Source: Pseudomonas sp. 7SR1 (GTDB lineage: Bacteria; Pseudomonadota; Gammaproteobacteria; Pseudomonadales; Pseudomonadaceae). From it: 64,000 nucleotides of DNA. Of the stretch, positions 22,901 to 32,635 are shown one piece after another (the stretch's first letter is position 1; each line of letters starts with the position of its first letter). The notes under the pieces were generated by a model, which was given only the letters and a program-made list of their open reading frames with translations, did no database searches and was not told the DNA's origin. A program made the translations under genes and the position numbers. The DNA lies in the NCBI RefSeq assembly GCF_900156465.1, contig NZ_LT707064.1, forward strand, positions 5,967,001 to 6,031,000. Reading direction: 5' to 3'.

Positions 22901-25900
22901 TACCGACCCACCAACTGCGGTACGGCTGGTACTAGCGGTTCTGGTGGAGTTGAGGCTGTCAAAACCGGCCTCTATATCGACGTGTTTAGCGGTAATACCC
23001 ACATCACCTTCAGGGGTCACTAGCTGACTGGCAGTTTGGGTGTAACGATCACCGGCTATGAGGTTGATATCGCCGCCCAGTGAAGCGATCTGACTACCCG
23101 ACTGTCGAGTGGAAGTGTATTGAGCGGCTTCTTTCTGTTTGAGAATGCCTGTCGCCCCCTGCCACCAGGAACCGATTTCACCAACCTTTTTACTGCCGGA
23201 CTTGGAGCTTGAAGTTTCGGTGTTTTCAGCGCTGGTGATCTCCAGGTTGCGACCCGCATCGATGCCGATGTTCTTGTCGGCAACCAACGTACTCCCCTCG
23301 ACAACCGTATCGCGGCTACTCTTTATTTGAATACTGCCGCCGCTGATATCACTGCCGACGTTTTGGGTTGAAGTCGTTTGTGCTTGTTGCGTCTTCCGAG
23401 TGGCTGTCAGCAAACCCGAGAAGTTAACGCCGGTTTTGCTTGAGCTTTTCGATTGACTGGTTGTTTGAGTTTCCTCACCTGCACCAATCAATACGTCATT
23501 ACTGGCGGTGAGCTTCACGGTTTCTTCGGCACGCAGCGCAGCGGCCGTCAGCGAAATGTCATTATCTGCTTTGAGTTCAATGTTCTTCGCGACCAGCTCA
23601 ATACTGTTCAAGCGAGTTTGCGTAACTTTCGAGGCACTCGATTTACTAGAGGTCCATCCCTTCTTGGAGGACGCGCTCGCCTGGCTCGCATAGTTTTCGG
23701 CGGCATCAAAAGTAATGTCGCGGCCAGCGGTGGCGAGCAATGTTCCATCGCTGTTCAGCTTGGCGCCAGTGGCGTTGAAATCTTGGCCGGCAGAAATCGC
23801 CAGCTTGTTCCCTGCCTCGATACTCGAACTTACTGACACGACTTTTTCGGTTTCAGTCATCGTCGACTTTTTCTTGCCGAATGATCCCTTCTTAGTTTTC
23901 GAGTAATAGGAGTAGTCGACATTGTCTGCTGTCTCCAGATTTACGTTATCGCCTGCATACAGATAAGCCTCATCCCCAGCACTCACCCGACTAGCAATCA
24001 GCTCCAAGTCCTTTCCGGCGTTCAGGGTCACATTCCCACCCGCCGTCAGCGCGGTACTCACTTGAGTGACATGGTCCTCCTGGCTGGTCACTCTTTTGCT
24101 GCGGCTATAAACGTGCTGCTCATCTGCCGCTGAAGCCAGTGTCAGGTCGCCTGCTGCACTCATGCTGACGTCACGTTTGGCGTCGATTTGGCTGGCAACT
24201 GCGCTGAGGTCTCGACCCGCACTAACCGCCAGGTCCCGCCCTACGTCGAGGGTGGAACCATGCTGGGTAATGCTGGAACTTTGCTTCCCGAGATTTGAGC
24301 TACTGCGCTGCTCCACCGTGGCGATACTGACATCGCGGCCCGCGCTGATGGTCGTATCTCGCCCACTGTCCAGCACACCGCCGGTACTCACGAAGTCACG
24401 GCCAGCTTTGATACTCAGATCATTTGCGGCCTCGATACGTGCTGCGCTGTCGACGTATTCCAAGTGCAAATGCTTGTTGTCACCGGTAGCGGTAATCGAG
24501 CGCTCATTGATCACATCACCCGAGGTTGTGGTCAGGCTCACATCCCGCCCCGCAAGTACCCCCCCAGCCTTGTTAACAATGTTATTCCCCGCCAACAGAT
24601 CCAAGCGCTCTCCCGCCTCGATCAGCCCACTGTTAACAATGTCGTTACCCGCCGAAGCATCAAGGTTATTGCTTGCCCGCAAAGTGCCGGAGTTCTTGAG
24701 ATCCTGACCGGCAATCAGCTTGACATCCGCCCCCTGAATCAACGCCCCGTTCGGCGCCAGACGATTGTTCACCTGAGCCATGTACAGCACCGGCACCAGC
24801 ACTTTCTCGCCGTTCACCTCATGCTCTTCCAGCCAGACGATGTCATGGGTCAGCGCGGCGACTTGTTCAGAAGTCAGCGTCACGCCTACCGACAAATCCA
24901 GTTCCTGTTTACTGGCGACAGCGTTGTCCATCAGATACTTGAACAAGCCTTCATTGGACGTCTGTCCGTCGATGAAGCGCTGGCCCGTGCGGGCGACGAC
25001 GGCTTCCTGGATCAACTTTTGCTCGTAGAAACCATCGCCCAGGCGTTTGGCGCTTTGGTCCGGGTCATAGCCGAGGTTCTGCAACAGGTAGTCCGAGCTC
25101 ATGAACGATTTCAATTCGGTCAGCGCCGGATTGGTTTCGATCAGGTATTTCTGTGGATTTGATTTGAATGAGGCGTCCGGTAATCCTTTAACCCGCTCCA
25201 ACGTCTGGCTGGTTATGGTAGCGATGCTGGTGCTGCCGATCGGACGACTCGGAAATGGAAACGAGTGCTCGGTATTTGCGACAGGAGGCGCGTTGGAGTT
25301 GTCGACGGTATGAGCATCGATCGGTGTTAGCTGCCGGTCATCGAAGATCGCTTGGGCTGTCTCTTTTATCTGGACACTTCCCGCCTGAGAACCAGACAGG
25401 TCCTGTTGACGCTGGGCCGTGCTGATCGAGGCGCTGCCCATGCTCCAGTTCTGTGAGCCTGCCTGTTGTACCGAGCCACCCTGGCCGCTCAAGCGAAACA
25501 GGCCGTTCTGCCCGGTAGGCAAGCTGAAACCCGGCAGGGTCAGCGGGTTGAGCTGTTGTTGCGCGAGGTTGGGTGGGAGTTGTCCATTGATCTGTATGAC
25601 TGCCGGAGTCACCTGGCCGCTGAGTTGAATCGAGCCAACTTTGGATTCGCCGCCATTTAGAGTGACGCCTTCACGGACGACACTGTTGGTGAGGTTCTGA
25701 GTTGCATTGATGTGCACCGCTCCGCCGGCCTGTACGACGGCACTGGCAAAGTTCGAGGGGCCATCGTAGGTGATGGTGTTTTCGAAGAAGGCGCCGTTCT
25801 TGACGAAAGCGGGAGCATCGGTGCGCACGCCGTCGCTGTAATGTGCAGGGGTAAAGCTGTAATGCCCACCGTCAAACTCTGCCCATATGCCGCCGAAGTT

Positions 25901-28900
25901 GAAGAAACGCATCGCTTCGCCCCCACCGAGGCGTCCCCCTACACGAGAGATGGACTCGACGCCCTGGCTGTTCCATACATGCAAATTCGGGCTGATAAAA
26001 TCACCATCCCGATACCCGGCGGCTCCCGAGTCATAGGAAGGGTCATTGGCGGCGTTGTAATCCATGATTTGTCGCCACCGAAACAAATCCTCAGGGGCCG
26101 AGAGAGAGCGTCGCACGGTGTAATCGCCCACCGCCGCGCCCTGGTTGGTGAAGCTCTGCAGATTCAACGTCAGGTCGTTACCTGCGCTGATGCTCGAGGC
26201 GTTGTTGAGCAGCTCTCGACCGTTGCCCGTAAAATTTCGACCTGCGGCCATACTGGCAGATGCCGAGTCCTGGACGATTCGTGAGTGGTAGTTCTCTACC
26301 CAAACCAGGTACCCGGGAAAGTGCGGTTGAAAACCATCAAACGAAGAACACGAGTAGCACTGAACCCCGATAGCACCCGATACGAACCCACCCATAGCCT
26401 CGAACACATCCTTGCGGTTCTCGATACGATCCGCCGCCAGAGTCAAGTCGCCGCCGCTTTCAATCGATGCCGAGATATTGGCAATCGAAGCGCTCCAGGC
26501 GTTGCTGTCATCGCGACTGATGCTGATGTTGCCCGTGCCATAGACGTCGGCAAAACGGTTGGTGAAGTCGTTGACGCGCAACGCCATGTCCGCGCCGCTG
26601 AAGATCAAGCCGTTCTGGTTGAGCAGGCTGGACGCGCCCAAGCGCAGATTACCTCCGCTGCCCAGCGTTCCGAAATTGTTGATTGAGCTGGCATTGACGG
26701 TCAGGGCGGAGGCGGCAGTCATGCGGCCGTAGTTGTTGAGTTGCCCATTAATCTTGAACGTGGCGTCTGCCCCGCTGGCAACGCTCCCCGTGCTGCCCAG
26801 ATTCATCGAGGCTGCGCTCAGGGCCAGATTACCCAGGCTGCTGTAGCGCCCGTTACCACCATAGCTCCCTCCCAACACCAGACTGATCGAACCATCACTG
26901 GCAATCAGCCCATCGTTACTCCAATTTTCCCCACTCCCCTCCAGGCTGGTAGAAGCCAGCAACTGCCCAGTCCCGGTCTGTGTCAGATTGTCCACATTGA
27001 CGGTCAGTCGCCCGGCCTGGATGACGCTACTGTTGGTCCAGTTTTTGGCAGTCAGCGTTAATCCGCCACGTGTGACGAGGTTGCCGCCGGCGTTGGTGAG
27101 GTTGGCGGTGGAGATATCAAAGTTGCCGCTGCCCACGTGTAACAGGCTGCCGCCCTGGTTCTGGAAGTTGGCGGCGTTGAGGATCAGGTCATTGTTGGCG
27201 GTTTCCAGCGTGCCGTTGCGGTTGTCGAACAGGCCGCCAATCTGGAAGTTGGTTGTACCGCTCCCACCCAAGGCACGCAACTGTCCGGTCTGGTTATCCA
27301 GGCTCGCCGCTTTAATCGCCAGGGTGCTGTCACTCTCGATAATCCCCAGGCGGTTGTTCAACGCGCCGGTGAGATCCAGGTCGATCTGGCTGCCGGCGAT
27401 CTGGCCGTCGTTGTCGCCACTGTTGTCAAAATCGTTGGCGCTGACGTTGACCTTGCCTTTGGCATAGAGGCCGCCGTTGCGGTTGTCGAAATTGCGGGTG
27501 GTGACGCTGGCGTCGCCGGTCTCTGCGGATATGCGCCCGCCGTAGTTGTCGAGGCCGCCGAGGGCGATCAGGTTCAGGCGCTGGGCCTGGGTGATGCCGC
27601 CTTGGCGGTTGTTGTTCAGGTCGTAGCCGTTTCTCAGCACGCCGGTCAGTTGGGTGGTGAGCATTCCTTGCAGGCTGGCGAGCACGCCGCCTCGGTTATC
27701 CAGGTTGTGCCCGACGACTGTCACGTCACCAGTCTTGGCTTGGAGGCGGCCGCTCTGGTTATCGATGTCCGCATCGACAGTGAGTTTCAACCCTCCTTGG
27801 CTTTGCACCACACCCTTGCCGTTGGTAAGACTGGCTGCGTCGATTTCCACGCCGCCGTTCTGGCTGTAGATCAAGCCATCGGCATCATTCTGGACGGTGC
27901 CAGAGGTATTCAGGACCAAAAAATCATTGGCCGCGACGGTGCCGCGATTGCGGTTGTCCAGCCCCCCCGTGAGCAAGGTCAACAGGCCTTGGCTGGCAAT
28001 TTGGCCGCCCTGGTTGTTGATCTGCGTGGCGCGCTCGACCCGCAGCGGGCCGACGCTGGCGATCTTGCCGTTAGTGTTAGTCAAGGCACCGAGCAGGTCC
28101 AGGGTGACGGCGGCGTTGCCGATCAGGTTGCCGCCGCTGTTGTCCAGGCTGGTGCCGGTGAAGTTCAGGGCTTGTTGCGCATTGATGGTGCCGCTGGTGT
28201 TGCCCAGGGTCATGGCGTTCATGACCAGGGTGGCGCCGCTGTTAATCAGACCGCCTTGGGCGTTGTTCAGCAAACCACCAGTGACGGTCAGGGTCTGGTC
28301 GGCGCCACTGGAAAAAATGCCGCCACGGTTGTCGAGGCTTGACGCGATGATGGTGAGTTTTTTCTGGCCAACCAGGGCACCGGCGTTGTTGTTGAGCAAC
28401 GTCCCACCGAGGATGACGTTGACGTCTTCGTCGCGGCTCGACAGGGTGCCGGTGTTTCGGTTGTCCAAGTTCGTGGCGGTCAGGTCCAGCCCCTTGAAGC
28501 CGGACATCAGGCCGCCCTGGTTAATGACGTCCCGGGCGGCCACGGTCAGCAGGCCGTTACTGATGAGTTTGCCGGCGCTGTTATCGAGGTCGCGAGCGGT
28601 CAGATCCAGGCTTTGGCTGCTAGAGATTTCGCCGCCCCGGTTGTTCAGGTCCCGCAAGTGCTTGAGGTTGAGTACACCGGCGGTGGTGATCAGACCGGCG
28701 TGGTTGTTCAGGTCACCGGTGTCGGCGCCAAAATCGATGGCGATGGCGCTGCCCAGCAACGAGCCTTGCTGGTTGTTCAGATCGTTGCTGGTAATGGTCA
28801 GGTTGTCGGTGGCGTTGATCAGCCCCTGGTGCCGGTTATCCAGCGCGCCGCTGAGCTTCAGGTCGAGGTTGGCGCGGCTGGTCAGGATGCCACCTCTGTT

Positions 28901-31900
28901 GTCCAGGCTCGCCGCCTCGGCATCCACCGCTGCGGCAGCTATCAAGCCCTTGAGGTTGCTTAGGGCGTTGTCGATGCGCAGGGTCAAGGTTTGGTTGCTA
29001 AGCAATTTGCCGTTGTCGTTGTTCAGGTTTTGCGCAGCGAGAGTGAAGGCTTGGGCGCTGGAAATTTCACCGCTATCGTTGTCGACACCCTTGAGATTCT
29101 TGAGGACGAGCAAGGGTGCGTTAATCAGGCCATTCTGGTTGTTCAAATGTCCGCGGTTCAGGTCCAGGGTCATCGCCGTATTGCTGAAAAGTTGGCCGCC
29201 CTGCTGGTCAAGATCGGTGACGCTGACGGTCAACGCGCCGTTGCTGGCAATTCGACCACCGTCCTGATTGGTCAGCTTTTTAGTGGTCAGGTCGATGCGG
29301 GCATCGCTGGTCAGGCGCCCCGACTGGCTATTGTCGAAGGCACCGGTTTCGACGATCACCGCCTGCTTGCCGCTGAGGTTACCGTTATTGCGGTTGTCGA
29401 GGCTGGCGCTTTTGACGGTAAGGCCGCCATCTGTGACGATTGCACCGCCCTGGTTGAGCAAGGCATCGTCGAGGGTCAGCACCAGCACGCCGGCACTGGA
29501 GAGATTACCCAGGGTGTTGGTGAGTTGGGCCGCATTGATTTGAAGCACGCCTTCGGCGCTTAGCGTACCCCGGGTGTTATCCATATCGCCGGAAAGATCG
29601 ACGGTGAGCTCTTTCTGGCTCAGCATTGAGCCGCCGTTGTTATCCAGCGTCTGTCCCTTCAGGGCCAGTCCGGTCTTGCCCGACAACAAACCTCTGGTGC
29701 GGTTGAGCACATCCTGCACCGTCACGACCAATGCGCCATTGGCGAATACCTGACCACCGTCACTGTTGTCCAAGGCATGACCCGTGAGGGAAACATCGGC
29801 TTGGCTCGAGAGTTCGCCGCTACGGTTGTCGATCGAATCGACACTCAGTGTCAGCTTGTCCGTCGCACCTACCAGCCCTGCGCCGCGGTTGTCCAACGAA
29901 GTACCGGTGAGGGTTAGCCCGCCGAGGGCTATCATCTGACCACTCTGGTTGTTGAAGGAGGCGACATCGGCCGTGACGTTGATTTTTCCGGCGATTTGGC
30001 CGGCACTGTTGTCCAGGTTCGCCGCCTCGATGTACAGGTCACTATCAGCGATCACCGCCGCATTTCGATTGAGCAACTGACCGTCCACAGTCAAAACCAG
30101 CGCGCCACGACTGCTGATCAGGCCGTCGGTGTTGTTTAGGCTGGCGCTGTGGCTGTCGATGGACTGAGCGGAGATCAGCCCCTTTACGCTGTTAAGCACC
30201 TGATCGATGCGCAGGGTCAAGGCCTGGTTGCTGATCAGTTTGCCGTTACTGTTGTCCAAGTTTTGCGCCGTGAGCGTGAAGGCTTGGGCACTAGAGATTT
30301 CACCGCCCCGGTTGTCCACGTCCTTGAGGTTTTTCAACACCAGGACCGGCGCAGTGATCACACCCTTGAGGTTGTTCAACCGGGCATGGTTCAGGTCCAG
30401 AATCAAAGAGGTATTGCTGAACAGCTCACCGCCCCGCTGATCCAAACCGCTGACGCTGGCGGCCAATGCCTTCTCGCTGGCAATTCGACTGGCGATGCCG
30501 TTGCTGACCTGGGTGGCGGTCAGGTCGAGAGTATCGCTGCTGACTAGGTATCCGCCCTGGGTATTGTCGAAAGTGCCTGTGTTCAAGGTCAGGCTACCAT
30601 CGCTGCTGATCAGGCCCGCGACGTTGGTCAAAGCGTTATCGAGGCGAATGTCCAAGGCTTGGCGGGTGATGAGGCTGGCGCCGCTGTTGTCCAGACTTTG
30701 CCCAGTCACGGCGGTGGACCCCGTACTGAACAGCAGGCCTTTGTTCTGGTTGATGATCGCCGCGACATTCAGGCTCAGGTCGGTACCGGCCAGGATCTTG
30801 CCACTATCGCTGTTATCCAGGTTCTGGCCGGTGATATTGACCCCGACTGCGCTGGACATTCTTCCGCCCCTGTTATCCAGGCGAGCGACCTGCAAGTCGA
30901 CGACACCTTTGGCGTCGAGGCGGCCTTGTTGGTTGTCGAATAGACCACCGATGCGCGTGCTCAGGCGGCCGTCACTGACGAGGCTGCCTTCGAGAGTGTT
31001 GTCCAGGCTGGCGGCCGTGACCGTCAACAGGGCACCAGCCCCCAACACGCCCTTCCGGTTGTTCAACGCACCGATCAGACCGATGTTCAGCGCCACGTCG
31101 CCGGACAGCAAGCCATCGCTGTTATCCAGGGTGTTGCCGGTCAGTTGGAGAGTCGCAGCGCTGGAGACTTCACCGTCGTGGTTATTCAACTGCCCGACGT
31201 TGGCCGTCAGGTTTCCACTGCTGCTGACGATACCTTGGGTATTGAGCAGCTTGTCGGCGGTGACGTTCAGCGCGCCGTTGCTCAACACGCGGCCCTTGTT
31301 CTGGTTATTCAACGTTCCGGCTTTTACCGCGGCGGTTTGCCCAGCGCTGAGGGTGCCGCCCTGGTTGTTCAAGGTCTGCGCGACGTTCGCCGTCAGGTTA
31401 CGGCTGGCAACGATGCTCTTGCCGTTATTGTTCAAGCTCTGCGCCGTGAAACTCACATCTCCCGAAGTATTACGCGTGTTGTCCGAATTGACCCCGGCTT
31501 CGATGATCCCGTTGTTACGCAGGCTGCCGCCGCTGTCCAGACGAATGCTGTCGCGGGCCACCAGGTTGTTCTGGTTCGTCAGGTCGCCCTGGGTTTTCAC
31601 AGTCAACTCGGTGCCTGCATATACCGCTCCCCGGGCATCGAGGCTCGCAGCCTTGACGTTGACCGCGCCGCTGGCCGAGGTGTCGGCCAGGCTCAAATGC
31701 CCATTGGCATCGAGCTGGATATCCCCCCCACTGGCAATCAGCTTGCCGTCCAGTTTCACCCCGACCCCGGCCTCGGTGCCCACCAGCTTGATCGCCCCGG
31801 CATACATACCGCCCAAGGCCGAGGAGTCGATGGCCAGTTGCGGTTTGTCGCTGCCGTCATCGGCGCGGGCGGTGGCGTTGAGGGTGGCGGCATCGACGTC

Positions 31901-32611
31901 ATTGCGTCCGGCGACGATGGTCAGGTTTTTCGCCTGGATCTCGGCGTTGATCCTGGCGCTGCGGGTGATGATTTCGAAGCGGTCGACGTTGTTCGCATTC
32001 AGGCCCGCGCCTTCGATGGCGACGCTGCCCTGGTCCACCTGGTAGCGGCTCAACTGGCCATTCTCGACGACCGGCTTGCCGGTGGTCAGGGTCGCCCGTG
32101 GGGTATTGATGAAGCCGCAGCCGTTGCAGGTGATGCCATAGGGGTTGGCGACGATGACATGGGCCGACTTCCCCGCCACTTCGGTGTAGCCGCGCAACTG
32201 GCTGGGATTGCCGCCGTTGACCTCGTTGAGAATGACCTTGGCCGCCGTGCCGTTGAGGTTCGGGTTGCCGAGGATGATCCCGCCCAGTTGCGTGGACTGG
32301 GTGCGGTTGGTGGCGTTGTTGAGGATCACGCCGTTGCTGCCGACGTTGTAGTCCTTGAACTGGTTGTGGGACAGGCCGCTGCCATTGGGCTTGGCGATGT
32401 TGACGATGGGCACGCCATTGCCCGCCTGGCCGAGGCTGGTGCCCGGACGACTGACCACGATGCCATCGGCCTGGGCCCACAGCGGTTGCCAGAACATGAC
32501 GTTGGCCAACAGGAACGCCAGGCCGCGCTTGGGCATGCCCCAGAACAGGTTGCGGTTTTGCAGGGCAGCAGAAGGCTGGCGGGCCAGGAAGGCGTATTGG
32601 CGGTCGTCCAT
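19955..32611 (-). CDS. cdiA: CdiA: giant filamentous-haemagglutinin-type contact-dependent inhibition exoprotein with EndoU tip
   Basis: A 4218-residue TpsA exoprotein. An extended signal peptide ends near LWAQA (about residue 48) and is followed by the two-partner-secretion domain (NPNL, NPYGI, TCNGCGFINTPRA). Next come haemagglutinin repeats (LxNxxGxI/L type, about 300-1900), a conserved central segment near 2450-2640 (LKSFMSSDYLLQNLGYDP) in the place where CdiA carries its receptor-binding part, a second repeat block, and a pretoxin region. VDNN at 3889-3892 takes the place of the usual VENN. The last about 107 residues (KHILYGDGPGSGGHLWPG from 4112; EKIIHEVSDI; TKNGDPAKWVSYETRDGV; NVITAFP) fit bacterial EndoU nucleases, with H4113, H4125 and H4147 as candidate catalytic histidines. 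Receptor and RNA target are inferred or unknown. Confidence 0.9.
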   Translation of the reverse strand: MDDRQYAFLARQPSAALQNRNLFWGMPKRGLAFLLANVMFWQPLWAQADGIVVSRPGTSLGQAGNGVPIVNIAKPNGSGLSHNQFKDYNVGSNGVILNNATNRTQSTQLGGIILGNPNLNGTAAKVILNEVNGGNPSQLRGYTEVAGKSAHVIVANPYGITCNGCGFINTPRATLTTGKPVVENGQLSRYQVDQGSVAIEGAGLNANNVDRFEIITRSARINAEIQAKNLTIVAGRNDVDAATLNATARADDGSDKPQLAIDSSALGGMYAGAIKLVGTEAGVGVKLDGKLIASGGDIQLDANGHLSLADTSASGAVNVKAASLDARGAVYAGTELTVKTQGDLTNQNNLVARDSIRLDSGGSLRNNGIIEAGVNSDNTRNTSGDVSFTAQSLNNNGKSIVASRNLTANVAQTLNNQGGTLSAGQTAAVKAGTLNNQNKGRVLSNGALNVTADKLLNTQGIVSSSGNLTANVGQLNNHDGEVSSAATLQLTGNTLDNSDGLLSGDVALNIGLIGALNNRKGVLGAGALLTVTAASLDNTLEGSLVSDGRLSTRIGGLFDNQQGRLDAKGVVDLQVARLDNRGGRMSSAVGVNITGQNLDNSDSGKILAGTDLSLNVAAIINQNKGLLFSTGSTAVTGQSLDNSGASLITRQALDIRLDNALTNVAGLISSDGSLTLNTGTFDNTQGGYLVSSDTLDLTATQVSNGIASRIASEKALAASVSGLDQRGGELFSNTSLILDLNHARLNNLKGVITAPVLVLKNLKDVDNRGGEISSAQAFTLTAQNLDNSNGKLISNQALTLRIDQVLNSVKGLISAQSIDSHSASLNNTDGLISSRGALVLTVDGQLLNRNAAVIADSDLYIEAANLDNSAGQIAGKINVTADVASFNNQSGQMIALGGLTLTGTSLDNRGAGLVGATDKLTLSVDSIDNRSGELSSQADVSLTGHALDNSDGGQVFANGALVVTVQDVLNRTRGLLSGKTGLALKGQTLDNNGGSMLSQKELTVDLSGDMDNTRGTLSAEGVLQINAAQLTNTLGNLSSAGVLVLTLDDALLNQGGAIVTDGGLTVKSASLDNRNNGNLSGKQAVIVETGAFDNSQSGRLTSDARIDLTTKKLTNQDGGRIASNGALTVSVTDLDQQGGQLFSNTAMTLDLNRGHLNNQNGLINAPLLVLKNLKGVDNDSGEISSAQAFTLAAQNLNNDNGKLLSNQTLTLRIDNALSNLKGLIAAAAVDAEAASLDNRGGILTSRANLDLKLSGALDNRHQGLINATDNLTITSNDLNNQQGSLLGSAIAIDFGADTGDLNNHAGLITTAGVLNLKHLRDLNNRGGEISSSQSLDLTARDLDNSAGKLISNGLLTVAARDVINQGGLMSGFKGLDLTATNLDNRNTGTLSSRDEDVNVILGGTLLNNNAGALVGQKKLTIIASSLDNRGGIFSSGADQTLTVTGGLLNNAQGGLINSGATLVMNAMTLGNTSGTINAQQALNFTGTSLDNSGGNLIGNAAVTLDLLGALTNTNGKIASVGPLRVERATQINNQGGQIASQGLLTLLTGGLDNRNRGTVAANDFLVLNTSGTVQNDADGLIYSQNGGVEIDAASLTNGKGVVQSQGGLKLTVDADIDNQSGRLQAKTGDVTVVGHNLDNRGGVLASLQGMLTTQLTGVLRNGYDLNNNRQGGITQAQRLNLIALGGLDNYGGRISAETGDASVTTRNFDNRNGGLYAKGKVNVSANDFDNSGDNDGQIAGSQIDLDLTGALNNRLGIIESDSTLAIKAASLDNQTGQLRALGGSGTTNFQIGGLFDNRNGTLETANNDLILNAANFQNQGGSLLHVGSGNFDISTANLTNAGGNLVTRGGLTLTAKNWTNSSVIQAGRLTVNVDNLTQTGTGQLLASTSLEGSGENWSNDGLIASDGSISLVLGGSYGGNGRYSSLGNLALSAASMNLGSTGSVASGADATFKINGQLNNYGRMTAASALTVNASSINNFGTLGSGGNLRLGASSLLNQNGLIFSGADMALRVNDFTNRFADVYGTGNISISRDDSNAWSASIANISASIESGGDLTLAADRIENRKDVFEAMGGFVSGAIGVQCYSCSSFDGFQPHFPGYLVWVENYHSRIVQDSASASMAAGRNFTGNGRELLNNASSISAGNDLTLNLQSFTNQGAAVGDYTVRRSLSAPEDLFRWRQIMDYNAANDPSYDSGAAGYRDGDFISPNLHVWNSQGVESISRVGGRLGGGEAMRFFNFGGIWAEFDGGHYSFTPAHYSDGVRTDAPAFVKNGAFFENTITYDGPSNFASAVVQAGGAVHINATQNLTNSVVREGVTLNGGESKVGSIQLSGQVTPAVIQINGQLPPNLAQQQLNPLTLPGFSLPTGQNGLFRLSGQGGSVQQAGSQNWSMGSASISTAQRQQDLSGSQAGSVQIKETAQAIFDDRQLTPIDAHTVDNSNAPPVANTEHSFPFPSRPIGSTSIATITSQTLERVKGLPDASFKSNPQKYLIETNPALTELKSFMSSDYLLQNLGYDPDQSAKRLGDGFYEQKLIQEAVVARTGQRFIDGQTSNEGLFKYLMDNAVASKQELDLSVGVTLTSEQVAALTHDIVWLEEHEVNGEKVLVPVLYMAQVNNRLAPNGALIQGADVKLIAGQDLKNSGTLRASNNLDASAGNDIVNSGLIEAGERLDLLAGNNIVNKAGGVLAGRDVSLTTTSGDVINERSITATGDNKHLHLEYVDSAARIEAANDLSIKAGRDFVSTGGVLDSGRDTTISAGRDVSIATVEQRSSSNLGKQSSSITQHGSTLDVGRDLAVSAGRDLSAVASQIDAKRDVSMSAAGDLTLASAADEQHVYSRSKRVTSQEDHVTQVSTALTAGGNVTLNAGKDLELIASRVSAGDEAYLYAGDNVNLETADNVDYSYYSKTKKGSFGKKKSTMTETEKVVSVSSSIEAGNKLAISAGQDFNATGAKLNSDGTLLATAGRDITFDAAENYASQASASSKKGWTSSKSSASKVTQTRLNSIELVAKNIELKADNDISLTAAALRAEETVKLTASNDVLIGAGEETQTTSQSKSSSKTGVNFSGLLTATRKTQQAQTTSTQNVGSDISGGSIQIKSSRDTVVEGSTLVADKNIGIDAGRNLEITSAENTETSSSKSGSKKVGEIGSWWQGATGILKQKEAAQYTSTRQSGSQIASLGGDINLIAGDRYTQTASQLVTPEGDVGITAKHVDIEAGFDSLNSTRTASTSRTAVGGSVSIPLLNALKGIQQMGEAVQKTSDERMVALAAVNAAMNAKQALDAGQALMDAPNTGIRISVNLSDSRSHSESSQSGRNVVGSDVVAGGNVKVVAIGDGADSDINVIGSRIEGGGDVSLKADGEINLLSAQNTAHQESTNGNSGWSAGIGIGFGGAQNGVSFELAANVGRGMSDGDDVTQTNTYIKGGKSVKLESGKDTNIKGAVVSADQVKVKVGGDLNIESLQDTSTFTSKQMAANIGVNICVPPICAGMSTVSGGVFSQNMHSEYASVGEQSGIKAGDGGFQVEVIGNTDLKGAVIASTDKAVADGKNTLDTGTLTSSDIKNKAEYDATSINLSGGYGGAIGRDVDGNTSATSNANGPNVPGKDGVSISTPVVLYAGDDSSSTTRSGISGAAVTITNAAKQQELTGQTAEQTVAAINSDVSSDRDGSNKLKPIFNAQEIGVDFEIVGKFVQNASEYIESRAREIDEKKKQANKEKAAAQDQSLSVEDRTAHHENYLKLNQQIKEIDKDWGAGGTYRQIATALVAGISGNVTGSSAQFAQSMVVNYVQQQGSAYIGELVKKGLKEGGPEHAALHAILGCAGAAASNQSCSAGALGGSAASLLAGLFDDADPNETAVEREAKRNLITSLVTGIATMSNPNGAATANNAATANVDNNWLATQQYVQAKKEIDAEPNPLKKLAIATKWQITSLKQDLLTGSGILKGFTDGMAGAGLGALDSAVTFMTDPMQSWEAVKEFASSEEARALLGDSVAAAFKSQIDQIGTAIVEGGDANAENLGKQMGQAVALVVQLMVGGGSGSAESALALSRMGIDVSVNTVKRIEASVDIDVIKTRINKLEELNPDSDVPDLDPPKPVTPPKITNSSDYVDLLSDESKKHILYGDGPGSGGHLWPGQPGKTVFPESWSAEKIIHEVSDILTSPDTKWYAQTGTGGLYTKNGDPAKWVSYETRDGVRMRVVYQPAVQNVITAFPDDAPIPPYKPIK

Positions 32612-32635
32612 GATCAGGTCTCGTTGCAGCAGAAA

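Noticed and set aside
21179..23023. Long plus-strand frames across cdiA (also 27897-29267 and 30495-32045)
   Set aside because: They are antisense to the repetitive cdiA frame, whose period-3 composition keeps the opposite frames open.
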